A stretch of 64,000 nt of DNA from Omphiscola glabra (GCA_964017045.1 OZ024806.1:24755503-24819502), one strand, 5' to 3'. Counted from the stretch's first letter, positions 11,795 through 23,424 are shown. Made by a program: numbers and translations. Notes: generated by a model from the sequence alone, not told the origin.

Positions 11795-11998
11795 TTCATT
11801 TAATGGCATACAGAGTTGTTCTTATATTAAGTTAATCTGGAGGTATTTTTTTCCATTAGAGACATTTAGAGGTGTTTATATCCATTAAGGACATCTAGAG
11901 ATTTTTTTTTCCATGAAAGAAACGTAGTGATGTTTTTTTCCCCTTAAGTGCATCTAAAAGTTTTTTTTCCATTAAGGACATCTAGTGGCGACTGTCCA
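11795..11998. repeat. Degenerate ~35 bp tandem repeat
   Basis: The core ttccattaaggacatctaga followed by a T run recurs about every 33-36 bases, diverged. Confidence 0.65.
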
Positions 11999-12469
11999 GT
12001 AAGGGTGATTGTCTCGTAAAACTTAGAAACAACTCTTTTAAAAAATAAATCCCAAGTACAGGATGCCCTCCAAACGCAAGCTCCCTTGTCAAGTCTCGTC
12101 TGGTACTAAAACATATGAACACGTGATACCAGCTCTCCAATTAAATAAGTGGTCATTCGTTTTAATGCCCGGCTCTAGCTGGCACAGGAAATGTGACCGC
12201 CGCGATGACGCGGCCCTAGAGGTCGCTGACGTTCAACAGCACGTGTTTCAAGTTTAGAGCACGGTAAGGATTAATGACCAGGGATTAAACTAGTTTGATC
12301 CCCTGCACCCCCTCCCGCCCCCCCCCCCCCCCCACGGTGTCGTGATAGGTTGCCTAGTTTACAAATCCGGACCAATGAGGATGAATTGCCATTAGACGTT
12401 TCTTTGTTGCTAAAGGGGTCGTACGCTAGCAGATGTATTGAAGAATTCCTTCTCGACAGGTTATAATGT
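11999..12469. other. Unassigned, with a poly-C tract
   Basis: No gene recognised. A C-rich tract with a run of about 15 C lies near 12318-12333. Confidence 0.4.
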
Positions 12470-12668
12470 GAGAGTGAGTTTAACAATGTTAACATAGCGT
12501 GTGAGTGAGTTTAACAATGTTAACATAGCGTGTGAGTGAGTTTAACAATGTTAACATAGCGTGTGAGTGAGTTTAACAATGTTAACATAATGTGTGAATG
12601 AGTTTAACAATGCTAACATAGCGTGTGAGTGAGTTTAACAATGTTAACATAGCGTGTGAGTGAGCTTT
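12470..12668. repeat. 31-bp minisatellite, 6.4 copies
   Basis: The unit carries gtttaacaatgttaacatag and gcgtgtgagtgag. Copies are nearly identical. Each has an imperfect palindrome, gttaacattgttaaac on the reverse strand. Confidence 0.9.
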
Positions 12669-13018
12669 ACAAGGATAATAAGGGTTGGTGTAAGTTCCAA
12701 TTTAATTTGATTTCTTCTTCTTTTAGCCAGGTGACGTGGGAAGAGGGAGGGGAGAGTGAGTGAAGGGGGAGGAGTGGGAGGGCAAGTGATGGGGGTATCC
12801 ACCCCCAGTGGCTCTTTTTTTCTTTATTTAAATGGTTACATACTTGGCCATAATATTTATTTTTGGGGGGTTTTCTGTGTGGAAGAGGCGAAGAAAAACC
12901 CATTAGCAATGTTCTTAGATAGATATGTAGATAGATGATAGAAAATCAGACCGACAGACCCATATAAATACAGACTAGGTAGGTAAGTAGGTAGGTATTG
13001 ATAGATAAAACTAATTAT
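12669..13018. other. Purine-rich stretch and GATA-type microsatellite
   Basis: G/A-rich sequence lies at 12740-12800, and short impure gata and ggta runs at 12917-13005. No gene seen. Confidence 0.45.
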
Positions 13019-13235
13019 AATTGTCCATTAGCAATGTCCATTACCATTGTCCATTACCACTGTTCATTACCATTGTCCATTATCATTATCATTATTCAGC
13101 GTCAATTACACACTGTCCATTACAAAGTGATTACTAAACAATTTTTATTACACATTACCCATTACACATGGTGCTTTACATTGTACATTACACATAGTCC
13201 ATTGCACGGTGTCCAATTCAGATTGTCATTTGTAA
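13019..13235. repeat. Short-period CATT-rich repeat
   Basis: About 12-13 base units of the type tgtccattaccat, grading into cattacacattgtc. Impure. Confidence 0.7.
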
Positions 13236-13773
13236 GCCGATTCTAAATTCCATTTAGCCATTCCTTCTCAGTAGTCAAACAGGCAAAGTTGTCAAGATGG
13301 TACTCGCTTATTTGTGGTTTATTTTGATTAGGCTATGCCATTACTTCATGTAGACTTCAACCGACACGCTGTAGCTTTAGAAATCACGGAAACATTGCTT
13401 ATCTAATGTAGGAATACATACATATATATATATATATTCACTCTAAATATCAATGAGAACAAATTTTTTTCCCCAATGCTAAATGAGCGCCCCAGAGCGT
13501 CCTGAAATGTCTCAATAAAAAACCCATCAAGAGTTGACAAACCAAGGGTTAAACGGGGCGGTTTGGTGGGGGGGGGGAGATTGGCTTTTATTTCATTAAT
13601 GTAAAGACGAAGCTGTAAAGTGGAATTTGACAATGATACCCGAGGTGTCTGTAATAACCCCCCACCCCGCGGTGAAGTCCGGGCAGTAAAACGGGGATGT
13701 TTCTCCGCTGACCCGACCACTTTGTGTTCAATTACAATATTGTCGTTAATGGCCGTAGCCACAAGTTTCTTTT
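13236..13773. other. Unassigned, with (TA)n and poly-G tracts
   Basis: A short TA run lies near 13419-13437 and a G run near 13567. No gene seen; the long minus-strand frame here is mostly array sequence. Confidence 0.4.
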
Positions 13774-14035
13774 GAGACCGATATGTGTGGTTGTATCTTG
13801 GTTTGTTGCTGAGACCGATATGTGTGGTTGTATCTTGGTTTGTTGCTGAGACCGATATGTGTGGTTGTATCTTGGTTTGTTGCTGAGACCGATATGTGTG
13901 GTTGTATCTTGGTTTGTTGCTGAGACCGATATGTGTGGTTGTATCTTGGTTTGTTGCTGAGACCGATATGTGTGGTTGTATCTTGGTTTGTTGCTGAGAC
14001 CGATATGTGTGGTTGTATCTTGGTTTGTTGCTGGT
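13774..14035. repeat. 37-bp minisatellite, 7 near-perfect copies
   Basis: gagaccgatatgtgtggttg starts at 13774, 13811, 13848, 13885, 13922, 13959 and 13996, exactly 37 bases apart. Near identity means recent expansion. It is open in several frames only because no unit has a stop. Confidence 0.95.
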
Positions 14036-14574
14036 TTTTTGTTTTGTTGGTGCAGTATTTACAACATCCGAGGTATTTTTGATACACATAAAAAAACAAA
14101 CGATTTTGCTTCCGCTGATGATGTAATGAATAATTTCAAAGTGTTCGTCTTCTTTAATTAATAGTCAACTCCACGATTATGTAAGCATTGTCCTTCGATG
14201 ATTCATGACGAGATTTTGCCGAAACGTTTGAATTGTTATTTTGTCCATTCATAATTGAAGCTTAAGATGTATTGTTTAACCTCAACCTGTTGTTTGTGTC
14301 TCTCATTAATCTACTTTCATCTACTTTTGTGTTAGATCAAGGCGGGGATTACTATTCGTTCGTTCGCACAAAAGTTTCCGCTTTAACTTAATGACTTATA
14401 TATCTGTAGGCAGCGGTGTATTGCCAAATTCGTAACAAAGGGTTCGTAGTTAGTATGTCCCTTATGCCATATCCGTCACCGCCACAGTCAGTCGTATTTA
14501 TTATTTTGAACTAACGGTTCGCACGAACCTGACCGAATCGGCTCCAAACCACCGCTGTCTGTAGGTAATAAGAT
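14036..14574. other. Unassigned sequence
   Basis: No recognised gene or repeat. Confidence 0.45.
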
Positions 14575-15345
14575 AATTAATTATTTATGTGCGGGTAACA
14601 AGGTAATGAACTGAATGTGTGTGGGTAATAAGGTAATGAAATGTCTATGTGCGGGTAATAATGTAATGAACTGTATGTGTGTGGGTAATAATATAATGAA
14701 TTATATATGTATGGGTAAACATGTAATGAATTTATATGTGTGGGTAATGTATAATATATGTGTGGGTAATGCATTATATATGTGTGGATAATAACTTAAT
14801 GAATTATATGTGTGTGGGTAATAACTAATGAATTATATGTGTGTGGGTAATAACTTAATGAAGTATATGTGTGTGGTAATAACTTAATGAATTATATGTA
14901 TGTGGGTAATAACTTAATGAATTGTATGTGTGTGGGTAATAACTTAATGAATTATATGTGTGTGGGTAATAACTTAATGAATTATATGTGTGTGGGTAAT
15001 AACTTAATGAATTATATGTGTGTGGGTAATAACTTAATGAATTATATGTGTGTGGGTAATAACTAATGAATTATATGTGTATGGGTAATAACTTAATGAA
15101 TTATATGTGTGTGGTAATAACTTAATGAATTATATGTGTGTGGGTAATAACTTAATGAATTATATGTGTGTGGGTAATAACTTAATGAATTATATGTGTG
15201 TGGGTAATAACTTAATGAATTATATGTGTGTGGGTAATAACTTAATACATTATATATGTGTGATAATAACTTAATGAATTATATGTGTGTTGATAATAAC
15301 TTAATGAATTATGTGTGTGTGGATAATAACTTAATGCATTTTGTA
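14575..15345. repeat. 30-bp minisatellite, about 25 copies
   Basis: The core tgaattatatgtgtgtgggt followed by aataactta repeats every 30 bases. Copies from about 14940 to 15240 are almost identical, while both edges are degenerate, the usual sign of homogenisation in the middle. Confidence 0.95.
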
Positions 15346-15694
15346 TATGGATTGAATATAATCCCGAGTTGGGGCGATGCTGATCAAGTCAGATTATAAT
15401 GGCAAGATCGGGCTATTGACAAGGTCAGCTGGGTTAAACCATGAAGTCTTCTAATGAAGATTTCCTCCGGGGGGGGGCTCATTTCGAAATGAAGGTAAAC
15501 GACAAACTAGACGCATGACTTCCGGCCAGTTACCGTTGCCAGTGATGGTTGCCAGCTCTGATATATCGATTCTTTAGAACCCCCGACCCACTCACACACA
15601 CACACATCTAACCCAGCTCTGACCCAAACCAGTTAGTGTTTGTATTCAATTTAAAACAAAAAGTATGCCTGAAATGTTTACAGGGAAATGACCA
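15346..15694. other. Unassigned sequence
   Basis: No recognised gene. A short CA run lies near 15594-15605. Confidence 0.4.
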
Positions 15695-16725
15695 TCATAA
15701 AATTAGGAAACACGACCATATTTGAATATGAATAATAAGAAAATAATAACGATGTGACCATATAGTAATGAACAAATTTAAATGGCTATTTCCTAAAACC
15801 CGTAATAAAATAAGGCAATGCTTGAAAGTAAATGATCATATTAATATTTGAAAAAAAATAATTTAAATGACTTTATTGATTTTATTAATGACCATATTTG
15901 AATGACCATACTGATTGTATAAATGACCATGTTGATTATATAAATGACCATGTTGATTATATACATGACCATATTGAGTATATACATGACCATACTGATT
16001 ATATAAATGACCATACCGATTATATAAATGACCATGTTGATTATATAAATGACCATGTTGATTATATTAATGACCATATTAATTATATAAATGACCATAT
16101 TGATAATATAAAATGACCATATTGATAATATTAATGACCATATTGATTTTATAAATGACCATATATATTATATAAATGACCATGTTGATTATATTAATGA
16201 CCATATTGATTTTATAAATGACCATGTTGATTATATTAATGACCATATTGATAATATTAATGACCATATTGATTTTATAAATGACCATATAGATTATATA
16301 AATGACCATGTTGATTATATAAATGACCATGTTGATTATATTAATGACCATATTTATTATATAAATGACCATATTGATAATATAAAATGACCATATTGAT
16401 AATATTAATGACCATATTGATTTTATAAATGACCATATATATTATATAAATGACCATGTTGATTATATTAATGACCATATTGATTTTATAAATGACCATG
16501 TTGATTATATTAATGACCATATTGATAATATTAATGACCATATTGATTTTATAAATGACCATATAGATTATATAAATGACCATGTTGATTATATTAATGA
16601 CCATATTGATTTTATAAATGACCATATTGAATATATTAATGACCATATTGATTATATAAATGACCATATTGATTATATAAATGACCATATTTATTATATA
16701 AAATGACCACATTCGAATGACCGAA
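15695..16725. repeat. 21-bp satellite with a ~274-bp higher-order period
   Basis: The unit atgaccatattgattatata has many variants (gttgattatat, attgattttat, atatattatat). The variant order starting at 16101 repeats nearly identically from 16375, so 13 monomers were duplicated as a block of about 274 bases. The array degrades towards 15695. Confidence 0.9.
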
Positions 16726-17065
16726 ATAACATGGCCCTAAATAAAAGACAGTGATTTAATTTCTGACACATCACTAGATGATCAATGTATGGGGGGGGGG
16801 GGGTTAGTGTTGTTCTTTTTTAATTTATCAATTAAACTTTTTTTCTACCATTGTCTTATCAAGTTATCAATTACATATATATATATTTATATATATTAAA
16901 AGTATATGGATGCATTCTTATGAGAAATTACAAAGGTGTCTTTCAGTTTTGTCGCTGTTTAAAGCACTGCCGCATATGTCTAATACTTCCATCGTTTCTA
17001 TGAGAGTATAATAATATGGTGATTTAATTTTCTTTTTTCAGTAGTATATCAGTATCTTAAAAATT
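16726..17065. other. Unassigned, with poly-G and TA tracts
   Basis: A G run lies at about 16791-16803 and a TA run near 16875-16896. No gene. Confidence 0.4.
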
Positions 17066-17285
17066 TAGCGAAAGCGAGATCAACGCCGATTACCCGTACC
17101 GGCTGGCGAACAGCAGTAGATGTGCAAATCAGCCATGCAGAAAATGCGCACAAACAAAGACATTGCAACCAAAAAAAGAACAATGTAGACTGCAGGAGGC
17201 CGAGGCCAGCCAGAAGCCAAGGTTATCATTCATGCGATCAGAAGTCCAGCCAAGACAGACGTGCCAAGATGGGCCTCGTAACCTA
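17066..17285 (+). pseudogene. Possible LINE C-terminal fragment
   Basis: An open stretch of about 72 codons includes TGWRTAVDVQISHAENAHKQ, resembling the DRsxWRxAV...I..AE..r block near the end of many LINE proteins. It then has SCDQ and RRAKMGLVT, which could be a decayed version of the Cys-rich tail C..C...C.SRIGL.SH. No other LINE part lies beside it. The match is by eye on short motifs. Confidence 0.4.
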
Positions 17286-17502
17286 ATCGAGGAAGTGCTA
17301 TTGGGCTACTCCATCTTTTTATGAGCGGACGGAATGAGGTCAAGGATATTTATATTAAAGTTAGATTAAATGATTAATAGTATTATTAACGTCTTGCGTT
17401 TGCTGAGAATATATTTTTTAATTATTTTTTTCCCTGGCAAAGATTATAAAAAACATTAATCGAACTTGCAGTTGTCTTTATAAATTTAATATGGAAAATG
17501 TT

Positions 17503-18089
17503 CTTTATGTCATGGGGTATCAGATTGTACCGGGACAAGGCTAGTACGATATTGACGGTGACAGTAGCTATAAATCAAGACATTGGAATGCAAGAGTGGG
17601 TGGCTAATTAATGTCCATTTAGACGGCGGAGGGAAGCGTTCGTTCAATTTTAGAACCAGGATGTTGAAACAGTTTGTAGCGGAGATGTATAAATAGATAT
17701 TACTGGGAGTGAACCTATAGAGATGCAACGACCTATTCGGGAACTTATAAAAGGGGACCGTTTGACAGGACTAGGAGCGAATTCAGCCGGGCAGGAAAGA
17801 GGACAGTCGGGAAGTAATGCTGAGCGGACAGAGGTAGACAAGATTAGGAGAGAACTCGGCCGGACTGGAGTCAAGGAGAGTCAGGAGACCATGGTCGAGA
17901 GAGACGGGCCGTGACAATCAGAGCTGAGTACGAGACGGATGAAAGTGAACCGAAGTAGCAGAGAAAGTAAAGATCGAAGGCTGTATCCATTGTAAAGTTG
18001 TCTGTTATTTGATTGTTGAAATACGAGTGACGTTTGAAACAAGTGTTATCATCCAAACAAACGAAATAGACAACGAGAGTAGAACTTTA
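17503..18089 (+). mobile_element. Probable solo LTR (Ty3/gypsy-like)
   Basis: The body is 17508-18084 (577 bases), starting tgtcatgggg and bounded by the 5-base direct repeat cttta at 17503-17507 and 18085-18089. A strong TATA box (ttataaaagg, 17745-17754) lies where a U3 promoter should be. The 3' part contains tagacaacgagagtag, close to tagacaacgaaagtac at the end of the better-supported LTR at 39791. The 3' end lacks the canonical CA (it reads agaa), which lowers confidence. No gag-pol sequence is present on either side. Confidence 0.5.
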
Positions 18090-19430
18090 GACGAGCCAGG
18101 TTTCTCTTCAATATCCGTGTCGCCCCCCCCCCCAAAACCATCACATGCTAAAACGCCCGGGCAGTTGATGCAGACTTCGCCCCTGAGGACACTGCTTTTA
18201 AGAAAAGATACGATTCTTTATTGATATAAAAAAAATGGAAGCCTTTTCTTTTCAACTGCTTGGAATACATTCAATTTTCATCTATTTAAACTATTTGGGT
18301 CGGCTCAGAAATCTTTTAGCGGCAAGCGTGGAAAAGGGGGGGGGGGGGGAATGACATTCTGTTCTCAGAATGTCTCACAATTCTCTTTAAATTGATATAA
18401 CATCGCTTTATTGATTGGGAGAAATAAAAGATGAAATAATAAAATGGATTTATTTTAAAAAAACGGAACGATGAAATTGTAATCTATTTTTTCCTGACAC
18501 ATAGACATCGCTTCTTCTGTACCACCGGTATTTCAGGGGTATCATTCAATAAGTCAACTTGATTGTCTGGAACTGTTACAAAAGTTATCTTTATAACACT
18601 GGCTTCTTTAAATGAATGGTGTCTATCTTTTTTTTTTATCACATGATAAATTTCATGTCAGGGTTAGCGTCAATTAAGTTATCTTTATAACACAATAACG
18701 GTCATAAATTGAAACCATCAGACACTTGTATCAATGGAGTTGATTTATGTCCACAGTTGGGTTGCAAGCTCGGGATCCCAGACGATTTTTTAATAAAACA
18801 AAAGAATTTCCGGAAAATTTTCCCATCCAGTGACATCTCCGGTACTCAATTTTTGAATACATTTCTATTCTATTTTATTTTTATTTCAGAAAGTGACATA
18901 TTGTCACAACTTGTCACAAATTATCACAGATTGTCACAAATTGCCCTTGTAAGCCTAGACCTGTAAAATATAGTTAACTGTGTTGAATTAATGAGTGCTG
19001 TAGCTCAAGTACACACGTTTGGGAATTTTACTTCAAGCCCAGACCACATTCATATAGAAGCAAAGTGCACTTACAACGATTTATTGGAAAGATGCTTGAA
19101 ATATGATGCCTTAAAACTTAGCTTTCCAGCATAATGTAATTGGAGATATATTCAACGTATGTTTGAATTTTTAAATCATATTTTAAGATACCAAACAAAC
19201 AAACAAAATGACATGTAAAAATCCTTATTTCTCTTAATCTAATATTTCGGCCGTCGAGCCAACTTAATCCTTCGCAAACACATCTGAGATTATCTTCCAT
19301 TGCGTGGAAACCTGTGCTCTAGTAAAATTATCCCAAGTTGATTATGTGCCAAACTAAATGTATATTATGTAGTGGTACTTTGGTTTTGTTCCTATAATAG
19401 AAGTTATTGCAACATGTACACATATAGATA
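18090..19430. other. AT-rich, nothing recognised
   Basis: Poly-C (18122-18133) and poly-G (18337-18349) tracts are present. A short TTGTCACAAA-type repeat lies at 18895-18945. No gene recognised. Confidence 0.45.
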
Positions 19431-20004
19431 TACAGGGTGGGCCAATAAAAGTGAGAACATCTCGTAGCATATGAGTTATTTAAAAATATAATTTAATTAA
19501 TTATAATTCTTTATACAATTTTTTTGCAAAATATTTAGCTAATCAGAAATCATGTTCAATATGTAAGTAAGTAAATCAGTAAACTATTTAATCTAGTATG
19601 GGTATCGTTAAACTACTGCCCAAGGCGTGCCGCTTCGTGGCCTGACTGGAATAGAAAAAGGACCACATGGGGGAGTGGTTGAATGCCGGTTGGAAGTGGC
19701 GGGTGTGCGCAGGGGAAGACTTCTTGAGATTCGGCTCGATAGTTTGCTGATATTCTCAAGTAGATTAGATTAGCTGTAAACTCGAAACTTAAATGAACAA
19801 CCTGTGAAAAATGCAAAAAGTCACAAAGGCTTGAGTCTTTTTCAAAAGGTGGTCATATATGGTGCTTCTCTCTGTTGATTCGTTCCGTCGCCGCGTTGTG
19901 TACTAGACATCAGTTGTATCAGAAAATCAAATAGACGAAAGAACCGTATATCCTTTCAAAATGTTGCCATTCGTTTAGTAAGACTTAAGAAAGGATTTAA
20001 TACG
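19431..20004. other. Unassigned; region 3' of the secreted-protein gene
   Basis: Begins with tacagggtgggccaataaaa, which looks like a mariner-type end but has no partner. No coding sequence recognised. Confidence 0.35.
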
Positions 20005-20020
20005 TATTTAACGCACAATG

Positions 20021-20026
20021 TTTATT
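20021..20026 (-). promoter_or_regulatory. Poly(A) signal AATAAA
   Basis: On the minus strand AATAAA lies 87 bases after the stop codon of the antistasin-like gene, in an AT-rich 3' UTR. Transcripts would be cleaved a little below this point. Confidence 0.65.
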
Positions 20027-20112
20027 TTAATATCAGTTGCATGTTAGAAATTGTAAAGGATGAGCCAAACAAACAAGAAAACCGCTTCACAAGTTACAGT
20101 GAGTACTTTTAA

Positions 20113-23100
20113 TTAACAGTTAGGTTGGCAGCTACAGGCGTAGGGACACACTCCTTGGGCACATTTCATCCAGGTGTGGCATTCTAGGAAAGGGATGTCA
20201 GGGTTGCACGCACAGGTCTCACATCCGTCGGCGTCGTGCACGTGCCTAGAAGAATGTGGGGGGTGGGGAATGAAAGTGATAGTTGAATTCATTACTACGA
20301 GATATAGCCCGCCAAACATTGGCGACAATCATGCGTGAACTTTCCATCTACTAGATATATCGCGCCAAACATTGGTGACAGCATTGCTTGAACTTAACAA
20401 AACATGACCTCAAGTAACGCACATTTATGAATCTGATTTTTGCTAAAGTCCCTCCTCCCTCCCCATGATACATCACTGCACACTATTTATTTGAACTATA
20501 TTAATTATGCTTATGTTCCAACCACTTTAAAACCAAATATTTATTACATCATATTTAAATTGAGACGATTTTATTTTCCGGAAATAAAATATTACGCACC
20601 AAAGGCAGCTTAAAAAAAAATCATTTAGCTTATGTTATCGGGAATTATATTCTGCGCGCTATCGGGAAATGGAAGCAGTCACACCACAAGCAAAATAAAT
20701 AAAAGAGATGGATTGAGCCTACCAAAGGACGCACTGTGTCTATGGTGTAATCTATCGATAACGCGGTGAATATGACGTAATCTGTCAGTACCTATTCTAA
20801 TCAAGCGTTATATAAAGCTATTAAACAAATATAAGGGTCCGTTCTTTCCTACAATAGTAATTGCATGCATGAATTTTCAAAAAAAACTTTATCAATGATT
20901 GCTATTTCCCCATTTTAACCTGAATCACATCACATAGTGATATCATTAATGTTGATACAATAATCTCTCTCAACGTTATAATAAAAAAAAGTGTCATCAC
21001 CTGGGAATTGCATCCCATTCAAAAGATCTTCAGTTTATCGCACATTACATTTTACTCAGTTCTTAGCTATGGGCTAACAACCGGTGAGTCGACGAACCAA
21101 CTCGGACACAACTTGACATAACCCATTGGACACTTGACATACCCCATCGGACACAGGTTGGCATACCCACTCAGACACAGGTTGACATACCCACTCAGAC
21201 ACAGGTCGACTTACCCACTCGGACACAACTTGACATACCCACTCAGACACAGTTTGGCATTGTTGTTCGTCCGTCAAATCGACAAGGACCATCCAGTCAT
21301 CAGGTTAGGGGGTTTGGTTACAGTGGGTTCCTAAGTGGCGTGCCAATCCTATACGTGCTCGGAATAGTCTGTGGCACCGCGGGCAGGGGATAGTTGGTGC
21401 AGTCGTGGATTTAATAATGTTCTTTCGGGCTTGCCTGCGTGTCTCAATGGTGACCATCCTGCTGGCTTCATAAGATTTACCCCTATCTTGACCACTGATC
21501 TCCACCTGACTCTGTCCTGAACTGTCTGCTCCCATTTAGTAGTGTCGATGCTGAAGGTCTTTAGTGCCACTTTCAGTGAGTCTTTGTAACGTTTTTTTGG
21601 TTGGCATACCCACTCAGACATAGCTGACATAACATATATTGACTTACACATTATGACATATTTTTTTTTTTAAATAATGAATTGACTTCATTAATTAGGA
21701 CACATGTAATATGCAATGATTTGAGTCTCACCATTAGGACTCTTGTTGACGTACACATCGCATCGACTTACCCATTCAAACACACGTTGTCACATACGGG
21801 TGGACACGCTTTCCGGGCACATACAATCTGACACGTCATACATCCGTTTTCGTCGGTGGTGTGGTGGCAACCGCTAGGGGGCCGGGCACACGGTGGGAGT
21901 GGAGGGCAGTTAGTGAATGCTTCAGAAAGAAGAAAAAAACGTGTTCCTAATTCTTTCTTGTTTCATTTTTTCCCCCACACACAAACACAGTGAATGCTAA
22001 GCGAGGCAGTGAATTTAGATCAGAAACGTTAATTTGAATATCGGTTTTATCATGTCAACATGTTTAATCTCTAAATGGCTTATCTAATCTCATCACAACT
22101 ACCTATATAATTTAGTAGAAACATCGTTTAAAATTATCCTTCCATAAGTTTGCTTCAACCAAATATTAGATAACTTGGCAACGCACTCCATATAAAAGGC
22201 AATATTTTTGGAGACTTAAGATCAGTTTTTCTTTCAGAAAAGCACAATGCACGCCCCCCCCCCCCGGTCTCCCCACGCCCCCCTCCATTAAATTGGAGAG
22301 TCGTCTGAAAGAAACACTGCACAGGATTGCAAATGATTAATTTGTCTCAAATTATTAAACGGTAAAATTCCTGCTTAAAGTTTATTTACTTTGATATGAA
22401 CCGTATCACATTGTCAACAACACAACATTATCGTATTCTGCTTGACCAGTCACACAACGTTGTTAAATTTCTCAACAAATCATCATGACCTTATAGAACG
22501 TTGCAATGTCTTATAATCACCGACACTTGTTCGCATTGCATGGATGAGTAATCTAAAATGTATGTCTATGTGTGTCAATTATGGCTATTTCGGTACAGTG
22601 AAAGATTGTTTCAGAGTGGCAGGTAATTGCTTTTGTATAAAGCTTTCAGTATTTAGGAAGCACATATATTGCCTATTCATCTGAGCCTCAGAACCCACCT
22701 TCAACAGTATAGTTCCACTTTCCCCATTTACGACCGACATTGAAAACCATAACCCCACATTGACACCTATGACCCCCACATTTACACCTATGACCCCATA
22801 TTGACATCTTTGACATCGCATTGACACATATATATTCCCATTGACACCTATAACCCCATATTGACACTTATGGCACCCTATTTACACATATGACCCCACA
22901 TTGACACCTTTAACCCTACATTGAAACCTATAACCCCACATTGACATATATAACCCCATATTGACACCTATAACACCACATTGATATATATGACCCCCAC
23001 ATTGACTTATATAACCCCACATTGACACCTATATCTATATTCACTCATATGTCCCCCACCTTAACCCATGTGGCATGACCAACCTTCACCCAATTGGTCT

Positions 23101-23424
23101 AATATTGATCTTGTTGGCCCCAGTTTGTTCCGTACGATCCATTTTGGAGCCATATTCACCCTTATGGCCCAATTTTCCTTTGCAGAGGCCCCACCAGTCT
23201 CAGGAACCTATGTTTCACGCAGATCACAAAACTTTATATCTCTACACATAGATATAACACTTTATATCAAATCACCATAGCTGCAACACTTTACATCTCT
23301 ATCATTATTATCCCTTATCGATTCTTTTGAAAAATATAATCTATAAATTACCTATCAGTTGTCCTAAAGCAGAATTCACCAAGAAGAAGCATCCAACAAC
23401 AGACAGAAGACACACAGACTTCAT
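20113..23424 (-). CDS. Secreted cysteine-rich antistasin-like protein, 3 coding exons
   Basis: Join 23424-23352, 21919-21772 and 20245-20113 on the minus strand: 73+148+133 bases, 117 residues plus TAA. Exon 1 encodes a signal peptide starting MKSVCLLSVV, with likely cleavage after ALG (residue 21). Its donor is G|GTAATT. Exon 2 has a pyrimidine-rich acceptor ending ctgaag and the donor GG|GTAAGT. Exon 3 follows a C-rich tract and ttctag. Phases agree at both joins (codons GCA and GGG). The mature part has 18 cysteines. Two repeats match the antistasin pattern: C29...DENGC51..C54, and C63...C67...C71...DADGC82..C85.C87. Antistasin domains often inhibit serine proteases; that role here is inference. 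A 43-residue Cys-rich tail (from C82) ends the protein. No ATG-initiated open frame spans it, so simple gene finders would miss it. Confidence 0.85.
20300..20400. repeat. Two-copy ~52 bp duplication in intron 2
   Basis: The block cgccaaacattggcgacaat with flanking agatata recurs once with changes (cgccaaacattggtgacag). It lies in intron 2 of the antistasin-like gene. Confidence 0.5.
21085..21270. repeat. 24-bp minisatellite in intron 2, copies of a splice-donor region
   Basis: The unit gacatacccactcagacaca recurs every 24 bases. On the minus (gene) strand each unit reads gagtgg|gtatgtc or gagtgg|gtaagtc, closely resembling the real donor of exon 2 (gaatgg|gtaagtc, 21772/21771). The flanking plus-strand sequence ccattcaaacacacgttg in exon 2 also matches the unit. 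The array appears to derive from the exon 2 3' end. Confidence 0.8.
21303..21605 (-). mobile_element. LINE C-terminal tail fragment
   Basis: Read on the minus strand, a segment KKRYKDSLKVALKTFSIDTT followed by DRVRWRSVV gives the C-terminal block of endonuclease/RT LINEs. After a frameshift near 21470, RRQARKN and then the zinc-finger-like CPRCHRLFRARIGLARHL follow. Only the last ~100 codons are present. The piece sits inside intron 2 of the antistasin-like gene, on the gene's own strand, with 24-bp array units on both sides (21085-21270 and 21603-21640). Confidence 0.85.
21603..21640. repeat. Stray 24-bp array units beside the LINE tail
   Basis: ggcatacccactcagacata is one clear unit of the array at 21085-21270. 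The LINE tail therefore lies within, or split, that array. Confidence 0.65.
22740..23060. repeat. 21-bp minisatellite in intron 1
   Basis: The core cattgacacctataacccca recurs every 21 bases, about 15 copies, fading into degenerate units to about 23170. It lies in intron 1 of the antistasin-like gene. Confidence 0.9.

Noticed and set aside
13403..14099. 228-codon minus-strand open frame
   Set aside because: Most of it is the 37-bp array read through; the rest has no recognisable domain or splice support.
19431..19470. Mariner-like end tacagggtgggccaataaaa
   Set aside because: No matching inverted end or transposase sequence within several kilobases.
22585..22827. 80-codon minus-strand frame inside intron 1
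   Set aside because: About half is the 21-bp minisatellite; no cysteine pattern or phase fits the surrounding exons.
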